Assembly (NCBI RefSeq): GCF_914767665.1
Contig: NC_059504.1
Location: 32,701,220-32,765,219 of the forward strand
Source: Harmonia axyridis
Taxonomy: Eukaryota > Arthropoda > Insecta > Coleoptera > Coccinellidae
Length of the DNA stretch: 64,000 bases
Reading direction: 5' to 3'
The notes under the pieces are model-generated. The model was not told the origin of the DNA. It searched no databases and saw only the letters and a list, made by a program, of their open reading frames with translations. This document shows positions 49,121 through 59,940 of this stretch, in pieces. The stretch's first letter is position 1. Every line of letters starts with the position of its first letter. Made by a program: the position numbers and the translations under genes.

Positions 49121-49449
49121 GTTTATGTCTTCAACAAAGAAAAGGGCGTTCTCACAGAAATTCAGTTGATCAAATTCGACGTTTTGAAACACACACAATT
49201 ATACTTATACAATCAAACAATGGGCCTGTTCTGAATCAATGATTTTGGTTTATTTTTGTGTATTATGGATATTCAAAATGGATTATTAAATCGCAGATTA
49301 ATGTGTTTCTCCGATGGACTTGAGTCTAGTTAAGATCTTCAAAAAAATCCATAGATATATCTCAAAAATATAATTCAAATGAATAGTTTTCAAGAATCCT
49401 ACTTGAATGGTTTTTCAATAAAAGGTTACATTGTGATATTTTCTCTTCT

Positions 49450-50110
49450 ATAACTTCATGAATTCTATCCTCAATGTATTTAATCGATTGCGGAGCATTA
49501 ACATAGATTATATTTCTCTCGTGGCCCCAAAAGAGAAAGTCGGAAGGTGTTAAATCACAAGATTTCGGCAGCCAAGGGCGATTACCTCTTCAAAAAATAA
49601 CACGGCCAGAAAATTTTTCTTATAAAATTGCGATTGTTTCGTTGCTTATGTGGCACATAACGCCGCCAAATTGTATTGTATTGTTGAAAATAAACTCCGT
49701 CCGCAAAAAAATCTTTCAATTCCTGCCATAAAAAGTGAGTTATTCCCAAGATGGATGAGGAATCGACAAACCTGAGTTTTCGTCAACACTATATGAACTA
49801 GAGCAGCAATATTCTCATTCTTGAGCGACGCACATGGTTTCGATTCTTCACATCACTAACTTGTCCCAACAGCTCAAATTTTTCCACCAGTTTCACTATT
49901 GGCAGACGAGAAGGTTCATGATGACGCAAAAGTGCTTTAGTTTTGCGAAGTGTGACTGCAAAATTTTTATGCTTTGTTGAAGCGTGTATCGTTCCATTTT
50001 TGTTAATGACGTAGTTTTTACATCAAATGTCAAAAGATTACAGCTTCAAAAAGTGACATCTACCCAGATAGCAGGTTATTCAAGATTAAACCTCTTACGG
50101 TAAAACCCTT
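49450..50110 (-). pseudogene. Degenerate mariner-like transposase remnant, copy 5
   Basis: The minus strand starts MERYTLQQSIKIL (ATG near 50010), then KTKALLRHHEPSRLPIVKLV and KFELL, the helix-turn-helix region. After a large deletion come decayed C-terminal pieces matching the WPPRSCDLTP-x-DFFLWG block (GGCTGCCGAAATCTTGTGAT and TTTCTCTTTTGGGGCCACG), then APQSI. It shows the same deletion design as copies 1 and 2, so these probably descend from one deleted, mobilised progenitor (inference). Confidence 0.7.
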
Positions 50111-50735
50111 GACATACAAGGTGTTCAGGTTTATTAAGGAATGTCAAAACTTATAGGTCATAAGTACATAAATAAATAAGTCTATAATTCATTCTTGTTA
50201 TGAAATATTTTTGAAGAATTAAAGTCTTTTGAAAATTTTTCATTATGACCTAATCATAAGAAACCACAAACCAGACTGTATCTATTTACGACTTACGAAA
50301 GAAAAAAATTAAAATTGATCTTTAGATATTATTATTGTAAAGTGATGTAGAATGGAATTGCCATAGATTCGAACTGTGTAAGATGCATAGAAACTATGCA
50401 TCTATGAACAGAACAATTATCGCAGTTCAGTTTCGTTTGCTACAATGCAATTATCGCTGTAATTTTCGATAATTGTTCTCCATATACATAGAATTTTTGA
50501 CAGGACGGAAATATTCGGTCTAAGAAGCAAGAACAGGAGAAGAGAGGGGGTTTTTGTTTTTGTTGTGGGATTGATGATGTCTGTCGTTTTTTAATGTTTT
50601 TTTTGTTCAATATTGTTCACTCGCCAATTGAAAGTTGTTTATTTTTCATATGATGGCACCACGTACAAGCGATAGCTCCTAGCTAAAGCTTCTGTGGTAA
50701 CCATGTATTCATTCATCTCTTTTATTATACAACTG
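50111..50735. other. Noncoding stretch
   Basis: GTAAGATGCATAGAAACTATGCATCTATG near 50377-50405 holds a small ATGCATAG palindrome. Otherwise nothing recognised. Confidence 0.45.
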
Positions 50736-51786
50736 TATATCGGGTGTCCCAAGGTGAGTGGCCTATTAGATTATTATGGAAACTATTGATGGTAAAGATT
50801 TCAAATTTTGTGGATAGATATTTGGCCAGTTAAGGTACATTTTTAAAATAATTTCACATTTCCAGTGTTGCCGGATGTACGACAATTTGGCAACAACTTT
50901 GTTATTTTAAATGGGACATCCGGTATTTCTATTTTTTTTATGATACTCCATAAAATATTAAATCTATTCACTCTTACTTTTCTTCCCTATCTTTAACGGT
51001 TTTTGAGTTATTAATTATTTTTCGAAATTTTAGATCAAATTGGCGTATTACGAAAATGACTCTAGTTCGCTCAATATTTGAGATTTAAGTCAGAAATTTT
51101 GCAAGTCGTTAGATATTGATCTGATCTGTGTCACTGCTTTTGAATTATGGTTGTCAATAATACAGGACGGACCAAAAAAAATCATCATTTACCAAGTTAC
51201 AAAATAGTAAAAAAGTCTGTGTAAGTGAATAGAAAAATTGTAGAATGTGTTGTACTGATTCCAAAAATTGAAAAATATACTAGGTGTCTAATTTGAAAAA
51301 ATAAACTTTTTCACAATTTTGTAACTTGGCAAATGATGATTTTTTTTGGTCCGTCCTGTATTATTGACAACCATAATTCAAAAGCAGTGACACAGATCAG
51401 ATCAATATCTCACGACTTGCAAAATTTCTGACTTAAATCTCAAATATTGAGCGAACTAGAGTCATTTTCGTAATACGCCAATTTGATCTAAAATTTCGAA
51501 AAATAATTAATAACTCAAAAACCGTTAAAGATAGGGATGGAAAAGTAAGAGTGAATAGATTTAATATTTTATGGAGTATCATAAAAAAAATAGAAATACC
51601 GGATGTCCCATTTAAAATAACAAAGTTGTTGCCAAATTGTCGTGCATCCGGCAACACTGGAAATGTGAAATTATTTCAAAAATGTACCTTACATGGCCAA
51701 ATATCTATCCACAAAATTTGAAATCTTCACCATCAATAGTTTCCATAATAATCTAATAGGCCACTCACCTTGGGACACCCGATATA
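50736..51786. mobile_element. 1.05-kb foldback element with about 482-bp arms
   Basis: 50736-51217 is a near-perfect reverse complement of 51305-51786, around an 87-bp spacer. The ends are TATATCGGGTGTCCCAAGG and its mirror image. Mismatches are few (for example TACGACAATTTGG against a CGTGCATCCGG-side change). There is no transposase. Arms this similar imply recent formation or ongoing conversion. Confidence 0.92.
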
Positions 51787-51854
51787 TTGATGAACTGTAA
51801 GTGTGTTTAATTTGGTGAATAAATATTATTATTATTGAATATTATTATTGACAA

Positions 51855-52130
51855 TAACAATCGTATGATGCGGATGAACCATTATTTTAAATTTGAATTC
51901 GTCGACGCACAAAACTACTTAATTTAATATAAAAAATCATGTGTGAAATCCGTTGAAATTATAGAAGAAAATTTTTCGATACATTCTTTTAGGAATTCGG
52001 ATTTCTCGGAAAAAGGTGAAAAAGCTACCCTCCAATATTTTCAAAGACTTCTAGGTCTAGAGCGGGATCTGCCCATATCTTTGGAGAAATTGCACTGAAA
52101 AAATATTTACTGATTTGCAGTAAGTACTTC
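51855..52130 (-). repeat. Relative of the hAT-like internal sequence
   Basis: On the minus strand AATAATGGTTCATCCGCATC, TTGTGCGTCGAC and ATTTTTTATATTAAATTA match 15270-15350 in order. More diverged sequence continues past it. Confidence 0.6.
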
Positions 52131-52250
52131 GAAATGTTATTATATTAATTCACTATTGCGAATATTTCTCTACTGTTTCTCTTTGTGTTATGGAAAGAAA
52201 TAGATAGACAGGGAGTTAAAATTTTTATGGTTTTTATGATAATGATACCT

Positions 52251-52406
52251 ACTCATAACAGATCATAGAAATCAATTATAGTTTTAGAGATACCTATAGA
52301 GGAGATTTGTTGTTTTTTAAATGGGCCACCCAATATTTTTCAACGCAGTTTTCAGCCGAAGATTTGTCGAGGAGCATCTCGATAACGGTTTTTCAAAAAT
52401 GTCATC
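52251..52406. repeat. Dispersed repeat C, copy flanking the LINE
   Basis: TCATAACAGATCATAGAAAT, GTTTTAGAGATACC, TTTTTTAAATGGGCCACCC, GCAGTTTTCAGCCG and AACGGTTTTTCAAAAATGTC follow one another. The same series appears inverted at 55070-55220, and part of it is direct at 54880-54957. Confidence 0.7.
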
Positions 52407-54770
52407 TTATTATTATTATTATTATTGTTACAATAAGAGTAGAGGTACAAATACCTATAAACTCAAACTTAAAAAAATAACATTCGGAAACTAAATATAA
52501 CTCAAAACAAAAATTATGGTTTACAATGACAAAAAAAAAATTAGGACGTATTATTCTCGAGGTTGGGTAATCCATCGGTCATATCCATTCTTGAAGGCGT
52601 TGGTGGAGGTTGCATCTACAAGATCCCTCGGTAGACTGTTCCATAAGTGGAACACCCTATTTGTGAGGAACTGCTGTCTCTGAGGCGTGCGGAACTGTTC
52701 TCTCCTAAGCTTAAGTGAATGGCCCCTGAGGTGATTGTAGTTTCTGGAAAACAAGCGACGGATATCGTCGCCAAAATGATTGCGAAGGGCTTTGAAGGTA
52801 AAAATGATATCGCCTCTTGTTCTCCTGTCTTCAAAGTTTGGCAAACTGAAGAGTTGCAGTCTTTCCTCATAAGAGGGTCTAATGGGTCCATAAGGAAATC
52901 GAGTTACCCACCGTTGAACCGACTCCAGAAGAGCTGCGTCTGCTCGAGATGAAGGCCACCACGCTGGTCCTGCATATTCCAGAATAGGTCGCACATAATA
53001 TTTTATCAGTTTGCTGAGCGTAGCATTGTTACAGCCGTTAAAGGATTTTGAAAGAATGAAAGCAGTCTGCTTTGCCTTGCTAGTAATATGCGCAATATGT
53101 TTGGACCACGAAAGGTCGGTCGTGACAGTCACGCCAAGGTCACACTGATGCAAAACAGAAGGAAGGGTTTTACCATCAAGACGGTAGTGAAAAGATGGGT
53201 TTGTTTTGCCAATGTGTAGAACTGAGCACTTATCAACATTCAAAGGCAACAACCAATCAGAACACCACTGAACCAACCGGTCTAAATCCTCCTGAAGAGT
53301 GCTATACGATGAAAGAGGGTTGTTGTACAACTTCGTGTCATCCGCGAAGAGGAGGCAAGGGGATTTTAAAATACATGGCAGATCGGATGTGTACAGGAGA
53401 AAGAGAATGGGCCCAAGAACCGATCCCTGCGGCACGCCTGACCCAACTGTTCTGTTGGATGAAGATAAAGCATCACCCACTTTCACACGAAATGTTCTGT
53501 TGGACAAAAAAGCTGAAATCCAGCTCAGGAGATTTCCACGAACGCCGAGATGATCCAACTTCGAAATGAGACGCCTGTGTGGAACCCGGTCAAAGGCTTT
53601 AGAAAAGTCAAGATACAAAACGTCCACCGGAATGCCGCGGTCGTACGACTCAGTCCAAGCAGACAGACCTGTTAGAAGATTAGTAAGAGTGGAGCGGCCG
53701 GGAATAAAGCCGTGTTGCTCCCGCGGTATGATAGAGTGCTCCATAGCAAATTTGATAAGTTGGTCACAGATTATGCGTTCTAGAACTTTGGCGACTGATG
53801 AGACTAGACTTATTGGACGATAGTTCAGTGGTGAGAGCTTATCACCCTTTTTGAAAATTGGCGTAACCGTGGCAGACAGCCAGTCACATGGAAGACAAGA
53901 GTCTCGGAATGACTTGGAGAATATGGTGGATAAAGGCACCGCCATAGCCTTAGCACAATATTTAAGTAAACGTGAGGTAATACCATCACGTCCGGGAGAG
54001 GTATCAACTTTTAGTTCCAAGAGGTATTTCTCAACGGTTTCTTCATCAATCCAAACATGTGACATCCCAGGAATAGACCGTTCTGTTTGACAAGTCGGGA
54101 TAGGTCCAGGTGGCTCTGAGGTGAAAGCTGAAGAGAAGACATCAGCGAGTACATCCGCCGACTCCACAGGACTCCCACACATGTTACCATCAAGCCTTCT
54201 AACAATCGGTGCCCCAACCTTAGAATTGAGGAAGGATCTTACGTATTTAAACATCCGTTTAGGGTTCCTGGACGAGACCAAATTATTCTCAAATGCTGCC
54301 TTGGATGACTTGATTTCCTTACTGACGAAGTTGGAAAGGTTACGATGATTTATGTAGTCCGAATCAGCTCTGGTTCTCAAGAATCTCTGCCAGAGAGATT
54401 TCTTTCTTCTCACTAGTGCCAAAATACGATCATCAATCCAGGGTCTCAAAGGATTAAATTTAACCTGTTTTGTATACGTATTGGATGCAATAGCAGTCTC
54501 AACAATTGAGAGAAAGGTAGACCATATAGCATTCATCTGATCGTCTGCAAGGATCAAGCTCCAGTTCTTCGATGACAGTTCCGCAGCAATGCCGTCATAG
54601 TTCACTTTCCTTATGGTTTTGAATTGATTATTTTGGGAAGTGGGAGCCTGTAACTGGATTTCAGTGGCCAAAGTTAAATGGTCAGATTTTCCGAATGGTG
54701 CTAAATATTTGATCTCTGATACAGTGTCTGGGTCTGATGTGAATCTTATTTGAAGATATTGAATTCTTCG
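52407..54770 (-). mobile_element. 5'-truncated non-LTR retrotransposon, well preserved
   Basis: The element runs on the minus strand from inside the endonuclease domain (about 54765; LAPFGKSDHLTLATE carries the conserved SDH motif) through a complete reverse transcriptase. It ends at a simple-repeat tail of ATT units at 52407-52430. GC content is visibly higher than in the flanks, and the frame has no stops over 706 codons, so it is the youngest LINE copy here. It is flanked by repeat C on both sides. Confidence 0.85.
52551..54765 (-). CDS. LINE ORF2 polyprotein, endonuclease end plus reverse transcriptase
   Basis: An uninterrupted frame with no true ATG at its upstream edge (the element is 5' truncated). 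In order it has the end of the APE-type endonuclease (KSDHLTL) and a linker with PWIDDRILALVRRKKSLWQ. Reverse transcriptase motifs follow: SPGRDGI, FKKGDKLSPLNYRPISL, EQHGFIPGRST, VLYLDFSKAFDRVPH, GVPQGSVLGPILFLLY and CLLFADDTKLY (the catalytic Asp pair). The thumb and C-terminal part ends NRVFHLWNSLPRDLVDA and WITQPRE. The protein would copy LINE RNA at a nicked target. Type is CR1/Jockey-like, clade not resolved. It is not mobile as it stands, lacking a 5' end. Confidence 0.9.
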
Positions 54771-54879
54771 ACTTCATTGTTTTGATGGGACATCTCATAC
54801 ATACGATAATATTTTTCATCCATTTCGAGATTTAATAAATTGTTCTGGGATTTTTCTGTAATTTCTATGTTTTGTATTT

Positions 54880-55220
54880 CACTCATAACACATTATAGAA
54901 ATTTATTACCGTTTTAGAGATATGGAGGAGAGTTGGTAGTTTTTAAATGGGTTATCCTATATGTATATGACTCGATTATGACCTACAATGAACACAAAAT
55001 GAATTAAATCTCGACATTAATATTTATATATGTATAAAGTGTCCCTTCAAAAAATGAAGTCGAAAACGATTTTTCAAAAATATCTTATCGTTAACGGAAT
55101 GCTTTTCGAAAATCTGCGGCTAAAAAACTGCCTTAAAAAATATGGTGTATTCCATTTAAAAAAACCAACTCTCCTCTAAATCTCTAAAACGGTAATTGAT
55201 TTCTACGATCTGTTATGAGT
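54880..55220. repeat. Repeat C in inverted arrangement
   Basis: 54880-54952 (CACTCATAACAC..., GTTTTAGAGATATGGAGGAG..., TTTTTAAATGGG) mirrors 55148-55220 (CCATTTAAAAAAACCAACTC..., CTCTAAAACGG..., CTGTTATGAGT). Arms are about 72 bp. Confidence 0.75.
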
Positions 55221-55244
55221 TTCATATAAATATATATTTCATAA

Positions 55245-55365
55245 TATAACATATCTTTGATCTGCTTTCTGATATTTTATTTCGAAAAAACGAGATCAGG
55301 GGTCCTGAAGATTTTTTCTCGAGATGCTTTTAATAAGCATCGAATTTGGGACACCCTGTACATTG
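55245..55365. repeat. Dispersed repeat B, copy 2
   Basis: Shares TTTGATCTGCTTTCTGAT, CTCGAGATGCTTTTAA, GCATCGAATTTGG and GACACCCTGTACATT with 24655-24790. Confidence 0.75.
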
Positions 55366-55399
55366 TGTTCAAATTTTTCCTTAAAATTGTTTAAATAAC

Positions 55400-55490
55400 C
55401 CCAGCAAGCGATGTTTTCCTACCAGGAATTGAACCAACCTGTATAGTGTAAGTGCTTCGGCAGTGCACCAGTGAGTTAAAAGTATCCAGG
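55400..55490 (-). repeat. tRNA-like SINE head
   Basis: On the minus strand TAACTCACTGGTGCA (A-box-like, about 55466-55478) is followed about 35 nt later by GGTTCAATTCC (B box, 55425-55435). A full cloverleaf is not evident. Its neighbour on the plus strand is a repeat B end. Confidence 0.5.
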
Positions 55491-55562
55491 ATAAATTTTC
55501 AAAGAAATAGGTTATGAAATAAATTAATCGAAATTATTCAGATGATTGCATATGAAAAGAAT

Positions 55563-55775
55563 TCAGAGGAAGCGATGGGTTCCAGAAAATTTAAAGGATA
55601 TTCCGATGACTAAACGGTGTAGATATTTATTGCGTACCAAGTGAGATTGAGAGCCCTGAAAGTATCGGATTATGGTCGTTAATTCATGAAATAATCGGAA
55701 ATATGCTTTCTGCGGAATACCATCGTAAACACGTAAACCCTCGAATCTCTCCGCAAACATAGAGACTCTCGACAG
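55563..55775 (-). pseudogene. Possible ribosomal protein L13A remnant
   Basis: The minus strand has a 65-codon frame containing GLRVYDGIP, close to the (R)LRVYDGIP block conserved in eukaryotic ribosomal protein uL13/L13A. RNKYLH and, after a frame change, an RL-SH-like pair sit roughly where RKYCH-GRLSHE follows in L13A. The intervening residues do not match. This would be a decayed retrocopy if real. The alternative is chance similarity of nine residues. Confidence 0.28.
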
Positions 55776-57539
55776 TCGACTCCGTATTTTTAGTCTGGCA
55801 TATTTATGTCAGTGTGCCGAGAACAGAGCGGTGGCAGTTGTTAAATATTAGCTCAGATCGTGATAGGATGATAGAAGGAGTGTTTTGATAGCTGGATATA
55901 AATGGCGACCAAAACATGCGGTGCATACCAGGAGTGGGCTGATCATCCCACTTGTCTGTACATTCAACGGTTAATTAGGATGAGGGTGGATGGCGAACTT
56001 TGTTTATGCCAAGTGACAGGTCAATGCGACATCTAGTGATGACGTAAGAGAAAAATATTTCTGTTTAAGATCTTTCACCGGAAAGTAATAATAATTTATT
56101 CATAAAAATTTCGAAATATCTCGCGTGATGTTAATGCGAGTAAGTCATTATTGAAAATGTACCTAAGTTTGATATCAAATTGAAGAATTACAAATTACAA
56201 TAACTGATTCTCCAAATTGGTTATAGAGACTATCCAAATTGAATCTTCGAAACGAATTTCAAAATTTGGAATTTTTCCTTTTTATTTCACAAATTGGCCT
56301 AAGCCTCAGAAGGTTAAAACAACTTTATCTTTGAATCTTCGGAATATATAAGCATGAGAATAATGAGTGCTATAAGTACAAACGAAATAAATGCTGAATA
56401 TATACATTTACCTCATCATAAAAAAACATTTATTTACTCGGTTTCGGTAGTATGTAGTTACTGAATGTCAAAGTAAGATGTACCTACTACACTACTTATA
56501 GTTTTTACTTTGCGTCTGTAGTATATACTCCAATATGTGTAGCAAATATCTCTTTGAATATCGATAGTACTAGGACGACGATTAGAGAAATCGAAGCCAG
56601 GGTTCGCCAAGGATCGTCAGCTCGGAAGCTTATTTGATTATTTGTTTCATCGTTTTTGTTACACAACTAAATTGTAGAGTCAACTCGGAAAACATTTAAT
56701 ATTTTTCTTGCTTGTGAGTTGTTTTATATTGGTATTACCTATAATGGTTGTTTATGCATGGTTCTGAAATAATGTCATCAGACGAAGAAATGCCTCATGA
56801 AGAAGATTCCAAACAGAAATAAGAATCCAGTAATTCAAAGAAAGGAAAAAACCGAATAAAATAACTTCATTTCTTTGTAATTAACAGATCTACTGTCAAA
56901 TACATATTTCATTATAAAAAGGCAAAATTCAATATGTTCACTATATTGAATTCAACAAAATTCCAAATTTGTAATACGCAAAAGTTGAGTTTTAATTTCG
57001 AGATATTCACTAGGATGTTGTTTCTCTGATTGAATTGGTATTATGCTTCCACAAAAAAAAAGGTTAAGAAAAAATTCACCTAGTAATAATAACTTGAAGT
57101 CGAGGGAACATTGAACAATATACCGGAAAAGAAGGATTGAAATTTTTCAAATCTTCAGGTGCAGCCTATATCCACGATGATTATATATTTATGATGAAAT
57201 TACTACTTGTCTCAAGTAGGGAAGTAGGTCTTGTACTTCCTTCTTTTAATTATAGGGTAAGGCTCACCTCAGAAGAAGGACCATTGTTACAAACCATTAT
57301 TATATGCAATTGTTCATGTAATACTCACTTTACTATACATCTCTATAAAAATGAAGAAAATATTATTGGAATAATGGAGTAATTATTTTACGTTTTTTAT
57401 GATTAGTTAAGACCTTGAAAATATTTTCCGATAAGTTATCGACTTCTTTCTGTGTTTGAAAGAATAGGTACTTGTAGATAGATTCTTGAATTTTTTTCAT
57501 GAATCTCAGATTTTTTCAGAATATCAGCATGGATAGTTG
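55776..57539. other. Noncoding stretch with two short unassigned frames
   Basis: 56772-56822 encodes an acidic MSSDEEMPHEEDSKQK and a stop. 57137-57382 is an 81-codon plus-strand frame (contains SSGAAYIHDDYIF) without a defensible family. No repeats recognised. Confidence 0.3.
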
Positions 57540-57544
57540 AAAAC

Positions 57545-58080
57545 AAAGAGTACAGAAACTGCGATCATTGATTTAACGCCCTTAAGTCTTAAAGACATGG
57601 GGAGAGGTGGTGTCCCATAGGGGCTGTTTATTGACTTCTGGAGCTTTCTAGTACATAAAAATTTGTTCCGTAAGCTATATCAATATGGAATAAGAGACAA
57701 GCAGTTGAATCTAAGGAGGAGTTATTTGGAAAATAGGCATCAAAAAAAGTCCATTGAGGTTAACGGTATTATCTCCGAGTAATCTGATGAAATGTTTGAG
57801 ATTGGAGTTCCCCAGGGAAGTATCCTGGGGCCTCCACTCTTTCTGATTCATATTAATGACTTACCGAAGAACTTTAAACAGATGAAAACGTTCAATTGGA
57901 TTTTCCTGCAATCGCATCGATAGCTGAAGATGGACATGCAGATGACACGGATCTAATTGTTGTCTTGATATTGATGATGGACTATATGATAGATTGTTAT
58001 TTCGGCTGTTTCCATCCATAGATAATGGAAACAGCCCAAATAACAATCTATGACACGGACCTACTGATTATATTACCTTA
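57545..58080 (+). pseudogene. LINE reverse transcriptase fragment interrupted by a hairpin
   Basis: One plus-strand frame reads STETAIIDLT, GLFIDFWSFL, NLFRKLYQYGIRDKQLNL, RRSYLENRHQKKSIEVNGI and IGVPQGSILGPPLFLIHIND, with three stops between 57549 and about 57920. ADDTDLIVV (the catalytic Asp pair) follows in another frame, just before a 27-bp hairpin at 57989-58051. After the hairpin a second, altered DTDLLIILP-like copy appears. It is a dead fragment of a CR1/Jockey-like element. Confidence 0.75.
57989..58051. repeat. 27-bp hairpin inside the LINE fragment
   Basis: ATAGATTGTTATTTCGGCTG...CAT and its reverse complement differ at one base around a 9-nt loop. Confidence 0.85.
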
Positions 58081-58855
58081 TATTTCTGGAAGTTCGCCTA
58101 AAAATGTTTTTCCACTGTCTCAAATGAGTGTCTACAAACTCATCTCTACATGAATTATGCTAGGACGCAATAGTGATTTTTAGTGCATCGTATTCAAAAT
58201 TCATAAAATAACAAGTTATTGATCTTTTGGGAAAGTCCATAAATGTAATAGTATATCCAAAGTCACTTGAACTAGTCTATAAAAACGCTTGGTCCCTTTG
58301 AAGTAGATACTGTGATCCACTAAATACTAGGGTTTATTTGAAAGTATTGATAAGCAATAAATTCCCTGACCCTAAAGGAATTTCTGGAAACTTGGACAAC
58401 CCTTGTATAATCGAAATATTCTGGCTTTCTCTAAGTGACTTTACATATAGGTACTATACCAGTACTGATTTTCTGGGAATAATATTTGAACATCAGTTGT
58501 GTTAGTCAGAACATATAATTTCTCTTCGGAGTGAATTAAATTCTGTTCTCTACCCACTACAAATTTTGAAAAAACAAGCAGACTATAATATAATCAGAAT
58601 TATTATTATTATTATTATACTCGGTATATCCGCCAAAACATCTTGTCGAGGGCATTTCAGAAACCCAAGAATCCTAAAAACCATGGGACTTTATATCATA
58701 AAATGTATCCTCTTCCTGAAGAAATATGATCAATACTTTGAGGGCTATAGAAATCTAAATAACACAAGACGCATTTTTCTTCCCCATTTTCTGATATTAT
58801 TGTATTAACACAAAAAATGTAGAATATATGTGCATCAAATTCTTCAATAATATAT
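58081..58855. other. Noncoding stretch with an (ATT)n tract
   Basis: The (ATT)n run at 58600-58620 may be the tail of the LINE fragment at 57545, though the sequence between cannot be assigned. Confidence 0.4.
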
Positions 58856-59940
58856 ATCGTATTTGAGTAAAAGGCCACAAAAAGTTAAATTTAACGGTGT
58901 AATATCTTCCGGTATTGAAAATGAATACGGTGTTCCCCAGGGAACAACTTTGGGAAATTTGTTATTTCTAATATATATAAATGACATTATAAAAAATAAG
59001 AAACATTGTAAAATATTAGCATTTGCGGATGATACCATGTTATATATTACGGGAGAAAATAGTGATCATATGGTTAATATTATGAATGAAGATCTAGAAA
59101 TAATAAATGACTGGATGGGAGATAATAGACTGATAGTGAATTCAAATAAATCGCAATATATGTTTTTTGGTAGCGAAATTAGATTAAAGGAAATTAATAA
59201 AGAAAATATAAAAGTGTCAATAAACAAAAATATATTGAAAGAAGCAACATCAATTAAATACTTGGGAGTAAAAATGGATCAAAATTTGAATTTTAAATTA
59301 CATGTTGAGTATATTGCGGGGATGTTGGCACAAAAAATTCAGTTCATAAATAGAATTAGTGACAAAATAGATATAAAGACTAGATCGTTATTATTCAGGG
59401 CAATAGTTTTACCTCATTTGGACTTTTGCGCGTCATTATTTTTCAACTTGGAATCGAATAGCATAGATAAGCTGCAGAAAATCGTGGTATGAGAATGGTC
59501 TTGAGGTGTAATAGAAGAACTCCAATTAGGTTGATGTTAGAAGCGTTGAATTTGATGAATGTAAGACAAAGGATTAAATTCAGAACATTAGAAATGATTT
59601 ATAAGATTGAACATAAAATGCTGCCAAACTATTTATCTGAAAATATTAAGTATATATCTGAAGTGCATGAGTATAATACAAGAAATAGAAATAACTTTTA
59701 TGTAGATTCTTTTCGTACCTGTTCGGCATCAGGGTCAACACTTGTAAAAGGATTAACTTTATATAATGAATTGCCAAATGAAATAAAAAATTGTGATAAT
59801 TATAGGAATTTTAGAAAATTATTGATTTCTTACATTAAGGAGCATTATGATTGAATTATTGTATTTCTGTAATTTCATTGTTTGTAAATAGTATATTTTG
59901 CTAATAAAGGGTATTATTATTATTATTATTATAATAAGCT
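58856..59940 (+). mobile_element. 5'-truncated non-LTR retrotransposon
   Basis: The insertion begins inside the reverse transcriptase (LSKRPQKVKFNGVISSGIEN) and runs to the natural ORF2 stop at 59852-59854. A short 3' region with AATAAA and an (ATT)n tail at 59911-59935 follow. Very AT-rich codon use distinguishes it from the GC-richer LINE at 52407-54770, so it is a different family or much older. Confidence 0.85.
58863..59854 (+). pseudogene. LINE ORF2 C-terminal half, one frameshift
   Basis: The first frame (58863-59492) has EYGVPQGTTLGNLLFLIYIN, ILAFADDTMLY (catalytic Asp pair), NDWMGDNRLIVNSNKSQYMF, IKYLGVKMDQNLNF and LLFRAIVLPHLDFCASLFF. It closes at a stop where a single-base shift occurs near 59489. 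The second frame (59489-59854) continues RMVLRCNRRTPIRLMLEAL, HEYNTRNRNNF and LYNELPNEIKN, and ends KEHYD. The parts are the end of the palm, the thumb and the C-terminal region. One corrected base would restore continuity, so decay is mild. Confidence 0.85.

Noticed and set aside
53195..53569. Plus-strand frames of up to 124 codons
   Set aside because: Antisense of the LINE reverse transcriptase.
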